DNA of 64,000 nt from JAOUEA01 sp038249195 (GTDB lineage Bacteria > Actinomycetota > UBA4738 > HRBIN12), in contig JBBRWM010000001.1 in the NCBI GenBank assembly GCA_038249195.1, positions 248,001-312,000 on the forward strand, given 5' to 3'. Position 1 is the stretch's first letter. Every line of letters starts with the position of its first letter. Below are positions 33,544 to 41,399 of the stretch, piece by piece. The translations under genes and the position numbers were made by a program. The notes beneath the pieces were generated by a model. That model made no database searches. It was not told where the DNA came from and saw only the letters and a program-made list of their open reading frames with translations.

Positions 33544-35075
33544 CAGCCCGTTCCCACCGCGTCCGCGCGCCCGAGCATGCCCGCGCCGACCGCCTCTGGC
33601 GGCGCGTCGGGCGGGAACTCACCCGTGATCGCGCCCTCGTAGAGGGTCACGATGTGGTCCGACAAGGCGTAGATCTCGTCGAGCTCCGCGGAGATCAACA
33701 GCACGGCTCTGCCCGCGGCTTTCTGATCCAGGATCTGCCGCCAGACGAACTCGATGGCGCCAACGTCGAGGCCGCGGGTGGGCTGGGAAGCCACGAGCAG
33801 ATCGGGGTCGGTCTCCAGCTCTCGCGCGAGGATCAACTTCTGCTGGTTGCCGCCGGACAGCGTGCGCGCCGTCGCCTGGATGCTCCGCGCGCGCACGTCG
33901 AACTCCCGCAAGAGCCGTTGGGCGAGCTCCTTGATCTTCCGGATGAACATGACGCCGGCTCGATTCGAGAAGTCCGCGTCGTCGTGTCGCCCCAACACGG
34001 CGTTCTCCCACAGGCTCATGTCCAGCACCAGACCCTGCTCATGGCGGTCTTCGGGGATGAGGGCGACGCCCGCGTTGCGGATCTGCTGGGTGGAGCGCCC
34101 CCGCAGGTTTCGGCCCTTGAGCATGATGGAACCGGCGTCGAGCGATCGGAGGCCGACGATAGCGTCCGCGAGGTCCCGTTGACCGTTGCCCTCCACCCCG
34201 GCGACGCCCACGATCTCTCCCGCGCGCACCTGCAACGACACGCCATGGAGACGGCCGCCCTCCAGGCCGTCCAGCGTGAGCACGGGCTCGCCCGCTTCCA
34301 CGTCGGGCTTGTCGAGCCGGAAGAGGACCGGGCGGCCGACCATCATCTCGGCGAGGTCGGCCTTCGACGTCTCCGGAGGGGTCGTGGCCCCTACCACCTC
34401 GCCGCGCCGCAGGACGGTGATGCGATCGGCGATGGCGAGGACCTCGTCGAGCTTGTGGCTGATGAAAACGATGGTCTTCCCGTCTTCGCGCAATCGTCGG
34501 AGATTGGCGAAGAGCTCCTCGGTCTCGGCCGGCGTGAGCACCGCCGTCGGTTCGTCGAGGATCAGCACCTCGGCCCCTCGGTAGAGGGCCTTGATGATCT
34601 CCACACGCTGCTCTTCCCCGACGGACAGGTCGTCGATCACCGCCGAGGGGTCGATCTTGAAGCCGTAGGCCTCGGCCAACTCGGCGACCTTGCGCTCGGC
34701 CTCTTCCGCACGCAGGATCGGGCCGTCCTCCTGCCCGAGGATCACGTTCTCCGCGACCGTGAACGGGTCCACGAGCACGAAATGCTGATGGACCATGCCG
34801 ATCCCGTGGGAGATGGCGACGCGGGGCGAGGTGATGCTCACCACCTCGCCGTGGATCGTGATCGAGCCTTCCTCCGCCGGGTACATCCCGTAGAGGACCC
34901 GCATCAACGTTGATTTGCCGGCCCCGTTCTCACCGATCAGAGCGTGGACCTCGCCGGATCGGAGCTCGAGGCTCACGTCGCGATTGGCCACGACGCCGGG
35001 GAATCGCTTCGTGATGTGCTGCAAGACGACGATGGGCGGGGCGCTTTCGCGCCCCGCCCGGTCGCCGGTGTCCAT
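33543..35075 (-). CDS. ABC transporter ATPase with two nucleotide-binding domains
   Basis: A 510-residue protein with two ABC modules. The first has Walker A GENGAGKSTLMRVL, Q-loop HQHFVLVDPFTVAENV, signature LSVGEEQRVEI and Walker B VLILDEPTAVLTP. The second has a weaker Walker A region (GVAGVEGNGQRDLAD), signature LSGGNQQKLILARE and LLVASQPTRGLDVGA in place of the usual acidic Walker B. This asymmetric layout is typical of sugar and nucleoside importers (RbsA, NupO). It energises the two permeases encoded directly downstream. Confidence 0.94.
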   Translation of the reverse strand: MDTGDRAGRESAPPIVVLQHITKRFPGVVANRDVSLELRSGEVHALIGENGAGKSTLMRVLYGMYPAEEGSITIHGEVVSITSPRVAISHGIGMVHQHFVLVDPFTVAENVILGQEDGPILRAEEAERKVAELAEAYGFKIDPSAVIDDLSVGEEQRVEIIKALYRGAEVLILDEPTAVLTPAETEELFANLRRLREDGKTIVFISHKLDEVLAIADRITVLRRGEVVGATTPPETSKADLAEMMVGRPVLFRLDKPDVEAGEPVLTLDGLEGGRLHGVSLQVRAGEIVGVAGVEGNGQRDLADAIVGLRSLDAGSIMLKGRNLRGRSTQQIRNAGVALIPEDRHEQGLVLDMSLWENAVLGRHDDADFSNRAGVMFIRKIKELAQRLLREFDVRARSIQATARTLSGGNQQKLILARELETDPDLLVASQPTRGLDVGAIEFVWRQILDQKAAGRAVLLISAELDEIYALSDHIVTLYEGAITGEFPPDAPPEAVGAGMLGRADAVGTG

Positions 35076-35094
35076 GGGTTGCCGCCCCTCCGGC

Positions 35095-36210
35095 TCAGCT
35101 CTTGCCGGGCTTCTCCGGTGGAACGATGGCGCCGCTGATGATCTTCTGCTTGTACTGGTTCACGGTGTCGATGATGTCCTGCGTCATGAGATCCGTGTTC
35201 GAGGTCGAATAGGAGATGCCCTCGGACTTCAGGTCGAACACCTGGTTGCCACCCTCGAACGTGCCGTCGGTCGCGGCCTTGATCGTGTTGTAGACGGCCG
35301 TGTCGACCCGCTTGATCATCGACGTGAAGATGTACGGGGCCTGGGCCGCGGTCACGGCCTTGTACTGATCCGAGTCCACGCCGATCGCCAGCTTCTTCTG
35401 CGCCGCCGCGGCCTTGAACAGGCCGTTCCCGGACTTGCCCGCGGCGTGATAGATGATGCAGGCGCCGTTGTCGTACATCTTGTTCGACAGCGCCTCTCCC
35501 TGGATCACGTCGTTGAAGGCCTTCGTGGAGTCGCCGATGTACTCGACCTGAACCTTGATGCTCGGGTCGATCTCCGCGACGCCGGCTTGGAACCCGGCCT
35601 GGAACTTCTCGATCAGCGGCCCGGTCTGCCCGCCGAGGAAGCCGAGGTTCGAGCAGTTCAGCTCCTTGGCCTTGAGCGCTGCGGCGACGCCGACCAGGTA
35701 GGACCCCTCCTGCTCCTTGAACGTGAGATCCACCACGTTCGTAGTGGCGTCGGCCTCGTTCGTCAGCCCGCACGCGGTGCCGCACGAGTTGTAGCCGTCC
35801 ACGATCCCGAACTTGGTGTCGGGGTAGCTGGGCGCCGCCTCGTTGATGCCTGGCGTGAACGCGAAGCCCGTCCCGATCACGATGTCGTAGCCGGCGTCGC
35901 CGAGCGACTGCACGTTCTCATCGAGGTTCGATCCGTCCGCGTTGGACTCGATGAGCTTGGTGTTCGACTCGCAGATCAGTCCGTCGGAGATGGACTTCTG
36001 CAGGGCCGCGTACGCGAGGTCATTGAAGCCGTTGTCGCCGAGACCGCCGATGTCGAGGGCAAGGCCCACCTTCATGTCTGAGGTGCATCCGCCCCCCGAG
36101 GCCGACGTGGACGCCGAGCCCGAACCCGAGTTGTCGTTGCTGCCGCATGCGGCCGCCGTCAGCGCGAAGGCCAGGACCGGCACGGCGAGCGTGCGAACGA
36201 TCTTCGTCAT
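35095..36210 (-). CDS. BMP-family nucleoside-binding lipoprotein
   Basis: A 371-residue substrate-binding lipoprotein. It starts with a lipoprotein signal (VPVLAFALTAAACGS, the Cys after AAA being the lipidation site) and a Ser/Gly-rich linker, then the PnrA/BMP fold: MKVGLALDIGGLGDNGFNDLAY, GYDIVIGTGFAF, GVAAALKAKELNCSNLGFLGG and AGKSGNGLFKAAA. Such proteins bind purine and other nucleosides outside the membrane and deliver them to the permeases. The start is preceded by AGGGAGGGG. It is the first gene of the operon and is separated from the ATPase by 19 bases. Confidence 0.93.
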   Translation of the reverse strand: MTKIVRTLAVPVLAFALTAAACGSNDNSGSGSASTSASGGGCTSDMKVGLALDIGGLGDNGFNDLAYAALQKSISDGLICESNTKLIESNADGSNLDENVQSLGDAGYDIVIGTGFAFTPGINEAAPSYPDTKFGIVDGYNSCGTACGLTNEADATTNVVDLTFKEQEGSYLVGVAAALKAKELNCSNLGFLGGQTGPLIEKFQAGFQAGVAEIDPSIKVQVEYIGDSTKAFNDVIQGEALSNKMYDNGACIIYHAAGKSGNGLFKAAAAQKKLAIGVDSDQYKAVTAAQAPYIFTSMIKRVDTAVYNTIKAATDGTFEGGNQVFDLKSEGISYSTSNTDLMTQDIIDTVNQYKQKIISGAIVPPEKPGKS

Positions 36211-36255
36211 GCATTCCCCTCCCTATCGATGAACCGGTGCGGCCGGTTCGCGTGG

Positions 36256-36284
36256 ATTCTCGTCGGGCAGCGCCACAGCGTCAA
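36256..36284 (-). promoter_or_regulatory. candidate promoter of the nucleoside importer operon
   Basis: On the minus strand, TTGACG is followed after 17 bases by GAGAAT. The resulting transcript would start with a seven-base-pair hairpin (GAACCGG/CCGGTTC, 36231-36249) placed just before the ribosome binding site of the lipoprotein gene. I see no purine riboswitch consensus there. Confidence 0.45.
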
Positions 36285-36337
36285 ACGGCCCCGTGGGAGA
36301 CTACGTAGCCGGAGCGATGCGGGGATGGGAGACGGGG

Positions 36338-36757
36338 ATGGCCGAGGACGCCGGGCTGCGGGATCTCCGCGAACGTATGGCCTCATCGCCGTTCTACGGC
36401 TGGATGGGGGTGTCCCTCGTGGACGCTCGCGAGGGCGAGGTGGACCTCGCGATCGAGGCAGGGGCACACCACCTCAACCTCCAAGGGCTCGTGCACGGCG
36501 GCGTCCTCGCGAGCCTCGCCGATACCGCCGCCGGACTCGCCGTGCGGACGAAGCTGGAGCCCGGCCGGCGTCAGGTCACTGTGCAGCTGGACGTGCAGTA
36601 CCTCTCGGCCGGCGCGCAAGGGGTCATCACTGCGCAGGGTCGAGCCGTGCGCGTGGGACGTCAGATCGCGTTCGCCGACGCCGAGATCCGCGATGCGAAC
36701 GGGCGCCTGCTCGCTACCGCCCACGCCACCGTGGCGATCATGACGGATCGAAGCTGA
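36338..36757 (+). CDS. PaaI-like hotdog-fold thioesterase
   Basis: A 139-residue hotdog-fold protein. The motif NLQGLVHGGVLASLADTAAGLAV is typical of the PaaI/YbgC-like acyl-CoA thioesterases, with the catalytic Asp in LADTA and HGG contacting the CoA. The sequence VQLDVQYLSAG and the C-terminal ATAHATVAIM complete the fold. I chose the ATG at 36338 because GGGAG lies six bases upstream; GTG 36293 and ATG 36317 are possible upstream starts. The substrate is unknown. It is convergent with the SCP2-domain gene. Confidence 0.87.
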   Translation: MAEDAGLRDLRERMASSPFYGWMGVSLVDAREGEVDLAIEAGAHHLNLQGLVHGGVLASLADTAAGLAVRTKLEPGRRQVTVQLDVQYLSAGAQGVITAQGRAVRVGRQIAFADAEIRDANGRLLATAHATVAIMTDRS

Positions 36758-36767
36758 GGACCCGCGC

Positions 36768-37151
36768 TCAGTACGCGACGTCGATCCTGGCCATCGCGTC
36801 GGGAAGCTGTGCGAAGGCGCCCTGGAGCCCCAAGAGCAGGCCCATGTTCCCGCCGATCTTGATCTTGCCCGTCATGAAGGACGTGACGGCCGATAGTTCG
36901 TTGCGGGCGAGCTTCGCGGCCGTGTCGTAGCTCTGCGTGATGGTGGCGTCGGGTGCATCGACGTCGCCCACGCCCATGTCGATGGTCCCGTCATCGAGTT
37001 TGATCCAGTAGTGGGTGTCGCCGCCGTCGGTCGTGATGACCTGCTGGATCGTCGCGTGCTGGCCGGCGGCCGCTTGGCGGAACGCGTCGGCGGCGTTGAG
37101 CTCGTTCTTCAGGGCCTCGGCCCATTCGGCTGAGAGGAACTTCACGGACAC
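36768..37151 (-). CDS. SCP2 sterol-binding-like domain protein
   Basis: A 127-residue single-domain protein: KFLSAEWAEALKNELNAAD, then THYWIKLDDGTIDMGVG, DATITQSYDTAAKLARNELS, and finally VTSFMTGKIKIGGNMGLLLGLQ. This is the SCP2 lipid-binding fold (sterol or acyl carrier). No export signal is present. A regulatory or carrier role for hydrophobic ligands is plausible; nothing nearby settles it. Confidence 0.87.
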   Translation of the reverse strand: MSVKFLSAEWAEALKNELNAADAFRQAAAGQHATIQQVITTDGGDTHYWIKLDDGTIDMGVGDVDAPDATITQSYDTAAKLARNELSAVTSFMTGKIKIGGNMGLLLGLQGAFAQLPDAMARIDVAY

Positions 37152-37166
37152 AGGTCGCTCCTTCGT

Positions 37167-37862
37167 TCAGGGATCGGCGGATGCGCCGGGAGTATAGGCA
37201 CCCCGCCCGTGGACCTCGTCGGAGAAGAGCTGGGGCTGGGTGAGGTGCGTGTCGTCGGCCAGGAACCACACGGACCTGTCCTCACCGCTCACCCGCACGG
37301 TGTTCAAACTGGTGTTGGGAGGCAGGAAGAACATCTCTTGGTCACGGATGTCGAGCAGGGCGCCCACGTAGGCGTTGATCACACCGCCGTGGCACACGAT
37401 CCACACATCTCCGGCCGGGTGCGCGCGCAGCGCATCCTCCGCCGCCTCGATGACCCGGCGCTGGAAGTCCTCTTGCGGTTCACCCCCCGGAGCCAGGAAG
37501 AAGACCGGATCCTGACGGAGGATCCGCCCGGGCATCTCGGGATGCTCGTTCAGGAGCGACTCGAACTCCTTGAACTCCCACTCCCCGCCGAACCACTCGG
37601 CGAGGTCTTCGACGACGGTCGCCTCGCGCTGGACGGCCGCCTCGTAGGGCGCGATCGTCTGCCGGGCCCGCGCGAGCGGCGAGACGTAGAGACCGGCGGG
37701 CGGGGGCATCTTGAGGAGACGGCGGCAGAGGATCTGCGCCTGCTCGAGGCCCACGTCATCCAACGGCGGATCCGCGACCCGCCCGCGCACGGTGTGCGTC
37801 TCCGCCGAGGACCGGTGGGATGCCCGGCCATGGCGGATGAGATAGAGCCGTCGCTCGCTCAC
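37167..37862 (-). CDS. histidine phosphatase family protein
   Basis: A 231-residue phosphoglycerate-mutase-like phosphatase. The N-terminal catalytic motif is LYLIRHGRASH (His and Arg), SPLARARQTI follows, then a general acid region EWFGGEWEF and the second His in VWIVCHGGVINAY. All key residues are kept. The start is a GTG at 37862 that overlaps the TGA of the upstream HTH gene, so the pair are probably co-translated. The substrate cannot be predicted. Confidence 0.9.
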   Translation of the reverse strand: MSERRLYLIRHGRASHRSSAETHTVRGRVADPPLDDVGLEQAQILCRRLLKMPPPAGLYVSPLARARQTIAPYEAAVQREATVVEDLAEWFGGEWEFKEFESLLNEHPEMPGRILRQDPVFFLAPGGEPQEDFQRRVIEAAEDALRAHPAGDVWIVCHGGVINAYVGALLDIRDQEMFFLPPNTSLNTVRVSGEDRSVWFLADDTHLTQPQLFSDEVHGRGAYTPGASADP

Positions 37863-38227
37863 GAGGGACCGTTCCGCCGGACGCGTGCGCGGCGCTCGTG
37901 CCACTCCCGGGAGAAGGCCTCGAGGTCCTCGCGGAGCCAGATCCGGCCGGAGGCGAGTGAGGTGAGCGGCTCCGGGAACGACCCGCGGTCGAGGTAGGTG
38001 ATCACCCTGCGCTTGTCCCAGCCCATGATCTCGGCGGCCTCCGCCACGCCCGCGATCTGCGGCACGACCTCGACCATCAACGGCTCGTCGCCCGTCACCG
38101 AGACGAGCTCGTCCCAACAGGCCCGTCGGCTCGTTGCGGTGACCTCGATGTAGGCGGGCGCGTCGAGGATCCGCGCGTACCATCGCCCGCCGGCCTCCCA
38201 CATGCGTGCGCGCACAGGCTCGCCCAT
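37859..38227 (-). CDS. small protein with excisionase-like helix-turn-helix
   Basis: A 122-residue protein. The first half (WYARILDAPAYIEVTATSRR) resembles the small beta-alpha domain of HicB-like proteins. The second half, AGVAEAAEIMGWDKRRVITY with LDRGSFPEPLTSLASGRIWL, is a MerR/excisionase-type winged helix. It therefore probably binds DNA. Its GTGA overlap with the histidine phosphatase gene suggests joint expression. No recombinase is adjacent, so it is more likely a chromosomal regulator than an excisionase. Confidence 0.7.
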   Translation of the reverse strand: MGEPVRARMWEAGGRWYARILDAPAYIEVTATSRRACWDELVSVTGDEPLMVEVVPQIAGVAEAAEIMGWDKRRVITYLDRGSFPEPLTSLASGRIWLREDLEAFSREWHERRARVRRNGPS

Positions 38228-38279
38228 CGGCAGGGAAGTCTAGCCCGCGCGTATGACGGCGTCACGCGTGCTCGGCCGA

Positions 38280-38567
38280 CTACCCCGACGACGCCGGGCG
38301 GTGGAGGCCCCGACGGCGAAGCTCCTTGCGCCAGCACTCCGCGTGCCAATGGCGACGGGCGTCCACGTCCTCGTGAGGAACCACCACCAGGTGCCAGGAT
38401 CCGGCACGCACGAGGTGGTCGCAACCCGGACACCGGTACTCCTTCTGCCCCCCAACCTGCCGCACGTCGTATCCGTCGACGAGCGCCCAATCGGGCGCCG
38501 ACGCCCGGGCGGGCGGTTCCTCGGGCCTCTCGTAGTGCCCGAGGTCGCGGCGGTTCCTGCGCGGCAC
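38280..38567 (-). CDS. small zinc-binding hypothetical protein
   Basis: A 95-residue protein with a likely zinc site: YRCPGCDHLVRAGSWHLVVV, then HWHAEC. The two cysteines of the first motif, His residues and the last Cys would suffice for one zinc ion. The N-terminus is basic (MPRRNRRDLGHYERPEEPP). The gene starts two bases after the stop of the hydrolase upstream. Similar small proteins occur in actinobacteria, but I know no function for them. Confidence 0.7.
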   Translation of the reverse strand: MPRRNRRDLGHYERPEEPPARASAPDWALVDGYDVRQVGGQKEYRCPGCDHLVRAGSWHLVVVPHEDVDARRHWHAECWRKELRRRGLHRPASSG

Positions 38568-38569
38568 GC

Positions 38570-39247
38570 TCAGCCTGCCTGCCGGGACCGGATGAACGCC
38601 GCCACCACGGGGGCGAGCGCTTCGGCGGTGGCTCGGGGATCACGCCTGGCGCCGCGAACCTCGAAGGAGTGTCCCCCGCCCTCGACCGGGTGATACGTGG
38701 CTCGGTCGCCAAGCTTCTTCAGTGCCGGCCCAACCACCGAGGTGGTCGCGAACGGGTCCGACGTTCCCTGGATGAAGAGCATGGGAACCGCGATCCGGTA
38801 GAGGTGCTCGTCGCGGACGCGCTCTGGCTTGCCGGGAGGGTGAAAGGGATACCCCAAGAAGACAAGTCCCGCGGCGGGCATCCCCTCGGCCACCGCCATC
38901 GAGGCCATGCGACCCCCGAACGACTTCCCCGACGCCCACACGGACTCGTTCGAGGACGCGCGCGCGGACGCCGACCCGAGGGCGGCCTGCCAGGCCGCGA
39001 TCGCCACGGGCGCGCGGTCGGGCGAGCGGCGCCCCGCCTCCAGATAAGGGAAGTTGAAGCGGAGCGTGGCAACGTCCTCGCCGTTCATGCCCCGCGTGAA
39101 TCCCACCATGAACGGATGGTCCATGCCGGCGCCGGCGCCGTGCGCCACGACGATCGTGGCGTCCGCTCCTTCGGGGCGCGCGTAGACGCCCGAGACGTCG
39201 TCACGGCCCGGAACGGGGATCGCGATCCGCTCTTCGGGTGTGTCCAT
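38570..39247 (-). CDS. alpha/beta hydrolase, KANL3/Tex30-like
   Basis: A 225-residue (from 39247) dienelactone-hydrolase-like protein: TIVVAHGAGAGMDHPFM, FNFPYLEAGRRSPDR, then the nucleophile region ASGKSFGGRMAS with Ser in G-K-S-F-G, an acid in IQGTSDPFATT and His in EGGGHSFEV. This is the pattern of the KANL3/Tex30 hydrolase-like family. Catalysis is likely, but the substrate is unknown. The start at 39247 (MDTPEERIAIP) avoids overlap with the divergent DUF72 gene; upstream Met codons at 39256 and 39268 are possible. Confidence 0.87.
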   Translation of the reverse strand: MDTPEERIAIPVPGRDDVSGVYARPEGADATIVVAHGAGAGMDHPFMVGFTRGMNGEDVATLRFNFPYLEAGRRSPDRAPVAIAAWQAALGSASARASSNESVWASGKSFGGRMASMAVAEGMPAAGLVFLGYPFHPPGKPERVRDEHLYRIAVPMLFIQGTSDPFATTSVVGPALKKLGDRATYHPVEGGGHSFEVRGARRDPRATAEALAPVVAAFIRSRQAG

Positions 39248-39266
39248 GCGTGCCATGATGCACGCC

Positions 39267-39998
39267 ATGGCGGGACACTTCTACCTGGGGACATCGGGCT
39301 TCGCCTACGACGAGTGGCGACACGGGGTGTTCTACCCGGAGGACCTGAAGAAGGACGACATGCTCGACTACTACTCGTCCCAGATGTCCTCGGTGGAGAT
39401 CAATTACTCGTTCCGGCGGTTCCCGAGCGAGAAGACGCTCACGACATGGCGCGAACGGGCGCGTCCCGGCTTCGTGTTCACGCTCAAGGCAAACCAGCGC
39501 ATCACGCACTCGCGTCGGCTGAAGGACTGCGACGACGACGTCCGCGATTTCCTGGATCGCGCGCGGTTCCTCGGGGACCGCTTGGGTTGCATCCTCTTCC
39601 AATGTCCACCCAACCTGCACTACGACGGGGCGTTGATCGCGTCGTTCGTGGGATACCTACCGCCGCCAGGACCGGGCGTGCCGCGGTTCGCGATGGAGTT
39701 CCGCCATCCGTCCTGGGTCGCCGCGAAGGAGCTGCTCCTGTCCCAGGGCGTGGCCTGGTGCGTGGCCGAGACCGACGAGAAGGACCCCAAGCCCGAGGAC
39801 TTGTCGTGGGCCCCGGCGGGCTACCTGCGCCTGCGCAAGACGGAGTACTCCGACGACGAGCTGACCTCATGGGCGGGCCGGATCCGCCCGGCCCTAGATG
39901 CCGGTGCGGACGTGTTCTGCTACTTCAAGCACGAGGACGAGGGGGCCAGCACCGAGATGGCGAAGCGCCTCGATGCCGTGGTGAGCCGCGAGGCCTAA
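39267..39998 (+). CDS. DUF72 domain protein
   Basis: A 243-residue TIM-barrel-like protein: FYLGTSGFAYDEWRHGVFYP at the start, SSVEINYSFRRFPSEKTL, FVFTLKANQRITHSRRL, CILFQCPPNL, and near the end DVFCYFKHEDEGASTEMAKRL. These blocks are diagnostic of DUF72 (YecE-like), whose activity is not established. The Met at 39267 is chosen from the conserved start GHFYLGTSG. The gene shares a short divergent promoter region with the KANL3-like hydrolase. Confidence 0.9.
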   Translation: MAGHFYLGTSGFAYDEWRHGVFYPEDLKKDDMLDYYSSQMSSVEINYSFRRFPSEKTLTTWRERARPGFVFTLKANQRITHSRRLKDCDDDVRDFLDRARFLGDRLGCILFQCPPNLHYDGALIASFVGYLPPPGPGVPRFAMEFRHPSWVAAKELLLSQGVAWCVAETDEKDPKPEDLSWAPAGYLRLRKTEYSDDELTSWAGRIRPALDAGADVFCYFKHEDEGASTEMAKRLDAVVSREA

Positions 39999-40095
39999 CT
40001 GGCTGGCTACCTACGCGCGTCAACGCTGGGGATCCAACCCCGCGAAGAGGTTCGAGCGTGTGTGCTCGGTCTCGGCATGCCTTGAGCGAGCGGCC

Positions 40096-40788
40096 CTAGA
40101 TCAGTCGATCGCGGATGTCGGGGATGCGGCGAACCAGGTCCGCGAGCGACACGCGAGAGCGCTCGGGCTCCCCCTGTGCCAGGAGATTAGCCATGCCACC
40201 GTCGCCGGCCGCGGCCGCGGCAGGGATGCCGTCGAGCATGATCTGGATCCGGTCCGGGACCGCCATGAGGACCTGCTCACCCCGGTAGCCACCGTACGTA
40301 TCCGCGATCAGCGCAACGCGTCGCGCGGCGGAGCTGGCGTCGATGTCGCGCCACAGCGGAACGCAGTTCCAGGCGATGAACGCCAACTCGTTCAGTGGTG
40401 AGGTGGGTCCCGCCAGATCCCAATCGAAAACGCCGACGAGGTCGTCTCCATCGAAGCACGCGTTGTAGGGGGCGATGTCGTTGTGTCCGATCAGGGTTGG
40501 ATGCGGGATCGGGAAGTAGCGCCACGGGCCCGGGTGGTCGAAGTCGGAGACGGCATCGTGGAACCGACGCGTCCACCCAACCAGGGAGGCGATCTGTTCC
40601 TCCGAGAGCGACTCCCTCTCCACATCGACGACGTGCCCGGGAAGGAAGTCCAAGATCTCCCGGCCGGCATCGTCGAACCCCAGGACCCGAGGGACGTTGG
40701 GCACGCGAGTGGCCAGATGGGCCAGCAGGGCGTGCACAGCCGGCGTCCACGGACCCACCGGCCTGCGAACCGTGTCACCGACCCTCAC
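40096..40788 (-). CDS. aminoglycoside phosphotransferase-family kinase, start unclear
   Basis: A 230-residue APH/choline-kinase-like protein. The catalytic loop is LIGHNDIAPYNACFDGDDLV (Asp and Asn in place) and the metal-binding loop is VGVFDWDLAGPT. The assigned start is a GTG at 40788 (MRVGDTVRRP), but the same frame upstream reads EERLVGNVGA, which matches the usual N-terminal strand, and contains no ATG, GTG or TTG before the stop of the DUF805 gene. Either translation starts at an unusual codon or the N-terminus is truncated. Substrate unknown; a resistance role should not be assumed. Confidence 0.8.
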   Translation of the reverse strand: MRVGDTVRRPVGPWTPAVHALLAHLATRVPNVPRVLGFDDAGREILDFLPGHVVDVERESLSEEQIASLVGWTRRFHDAVSDFDHPGPWRYFPIPHPTLIGHNDIAPYNACFDGDDLVGVFDWDLAGPTSPLNELAFIAWNCVPLWRDIDASSAARRVALIADTYGGYRGEQVLMAVPDRIQIMLDGIPAAAAAGDGGMANLLAQGEPERSRVSLADLVRRIPDIRDRLI

Positions 40789-40851
40789 GGCGCCGACGTT
40801 GCCGACGAGCCGCTCCTCCTCTGGGACGAACTCGATGGCTTGTCCTGACCG

Positions 40852-41256
40852 TTACACGGGTGGCGGAGGCGTCGGGGGCAGCCCGCCGCCCATGGACTCC
40901 ATCGCCGAGCCGCCCGGGGGGGACCCGTACTGGTTCGGACCGGGGTTCCCGACGCCGGCGAGGAACACGATCAAGATGATGACCCCGACGAGGGGGATGA
41001 GGGAGATCAGATACCACCATCCCGATCGCCCCGTGTCGTGCAGTCGGCGCACGGCGGCCGCCAGGAGTGGAAGGAAGTACGCGATGAGGATGATGAACGC
41101 GAGGATCGGCGCCTTCGCCGCGCCGGCGATGATCAGCGCCACGACGTAGGCGATGACGTAGGACAGGAAGAACCACCAATATTCGGGCCGCCCCGCACGG
41201 CCCTTGAACTCCACGTACTTCGTGAAGCAGGTCTTGATGGCGTCGCCGAAGGACAT
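40852..41256 (-). CDS. DUF805 membrane protein
   Basis: A 134-residue protein of the DUF805 family: MSFGDAIKTCFTKYVEFKGR, GRPEYWWFFLSYVIAYVVAL, then RRLHDTGRSGWWYLISLIPL, and a Pro/Gly-rich C-terminal tail. Three or four transmembrane helices are visible. The function of the family is unknown. The much longer upstream open frame is the shadow of the neighbouring amine oxidase and is not used. About 140 bases between this gene and the amine oxidase hold nothing recognisable. Confidence 0.9.
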   Translation of the reverse strand: MSFGDAIKTCFTKYVEFKGRAGRPEYWWFFLSYVIAYVVALIIAGAAKAPILAFIILIAYFLPLLAAAVRRLHDTGRSGWWYLISLIPLVGVIILIVFLAGVGNPGPNQYGSPPGGSAMESMGGGLPPTPPPPV

Positions 41257-41399
41257 GTCTGGCTCCTCGTCAATGGGCGTCCGGACAGTAGGCCACGAAG
41301 AGGCATCGCGCAACGACGCGGAGGCGTGAGGAGGCGCCTCCACGAGCCTTCCGGCCGCTCCGGGCTGGGGGCTCGCCCCGACGGCGTGGACCCGGGTCC

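Noticed and set aside
36210..36300. Possible purine riboswitch before the nucleoside importer operon
   Set aside because: Only a seven-base-pair hairpin is present; the conserved loop bases of purine or other nucleotide riboswitches are not seen and the leader is too short.
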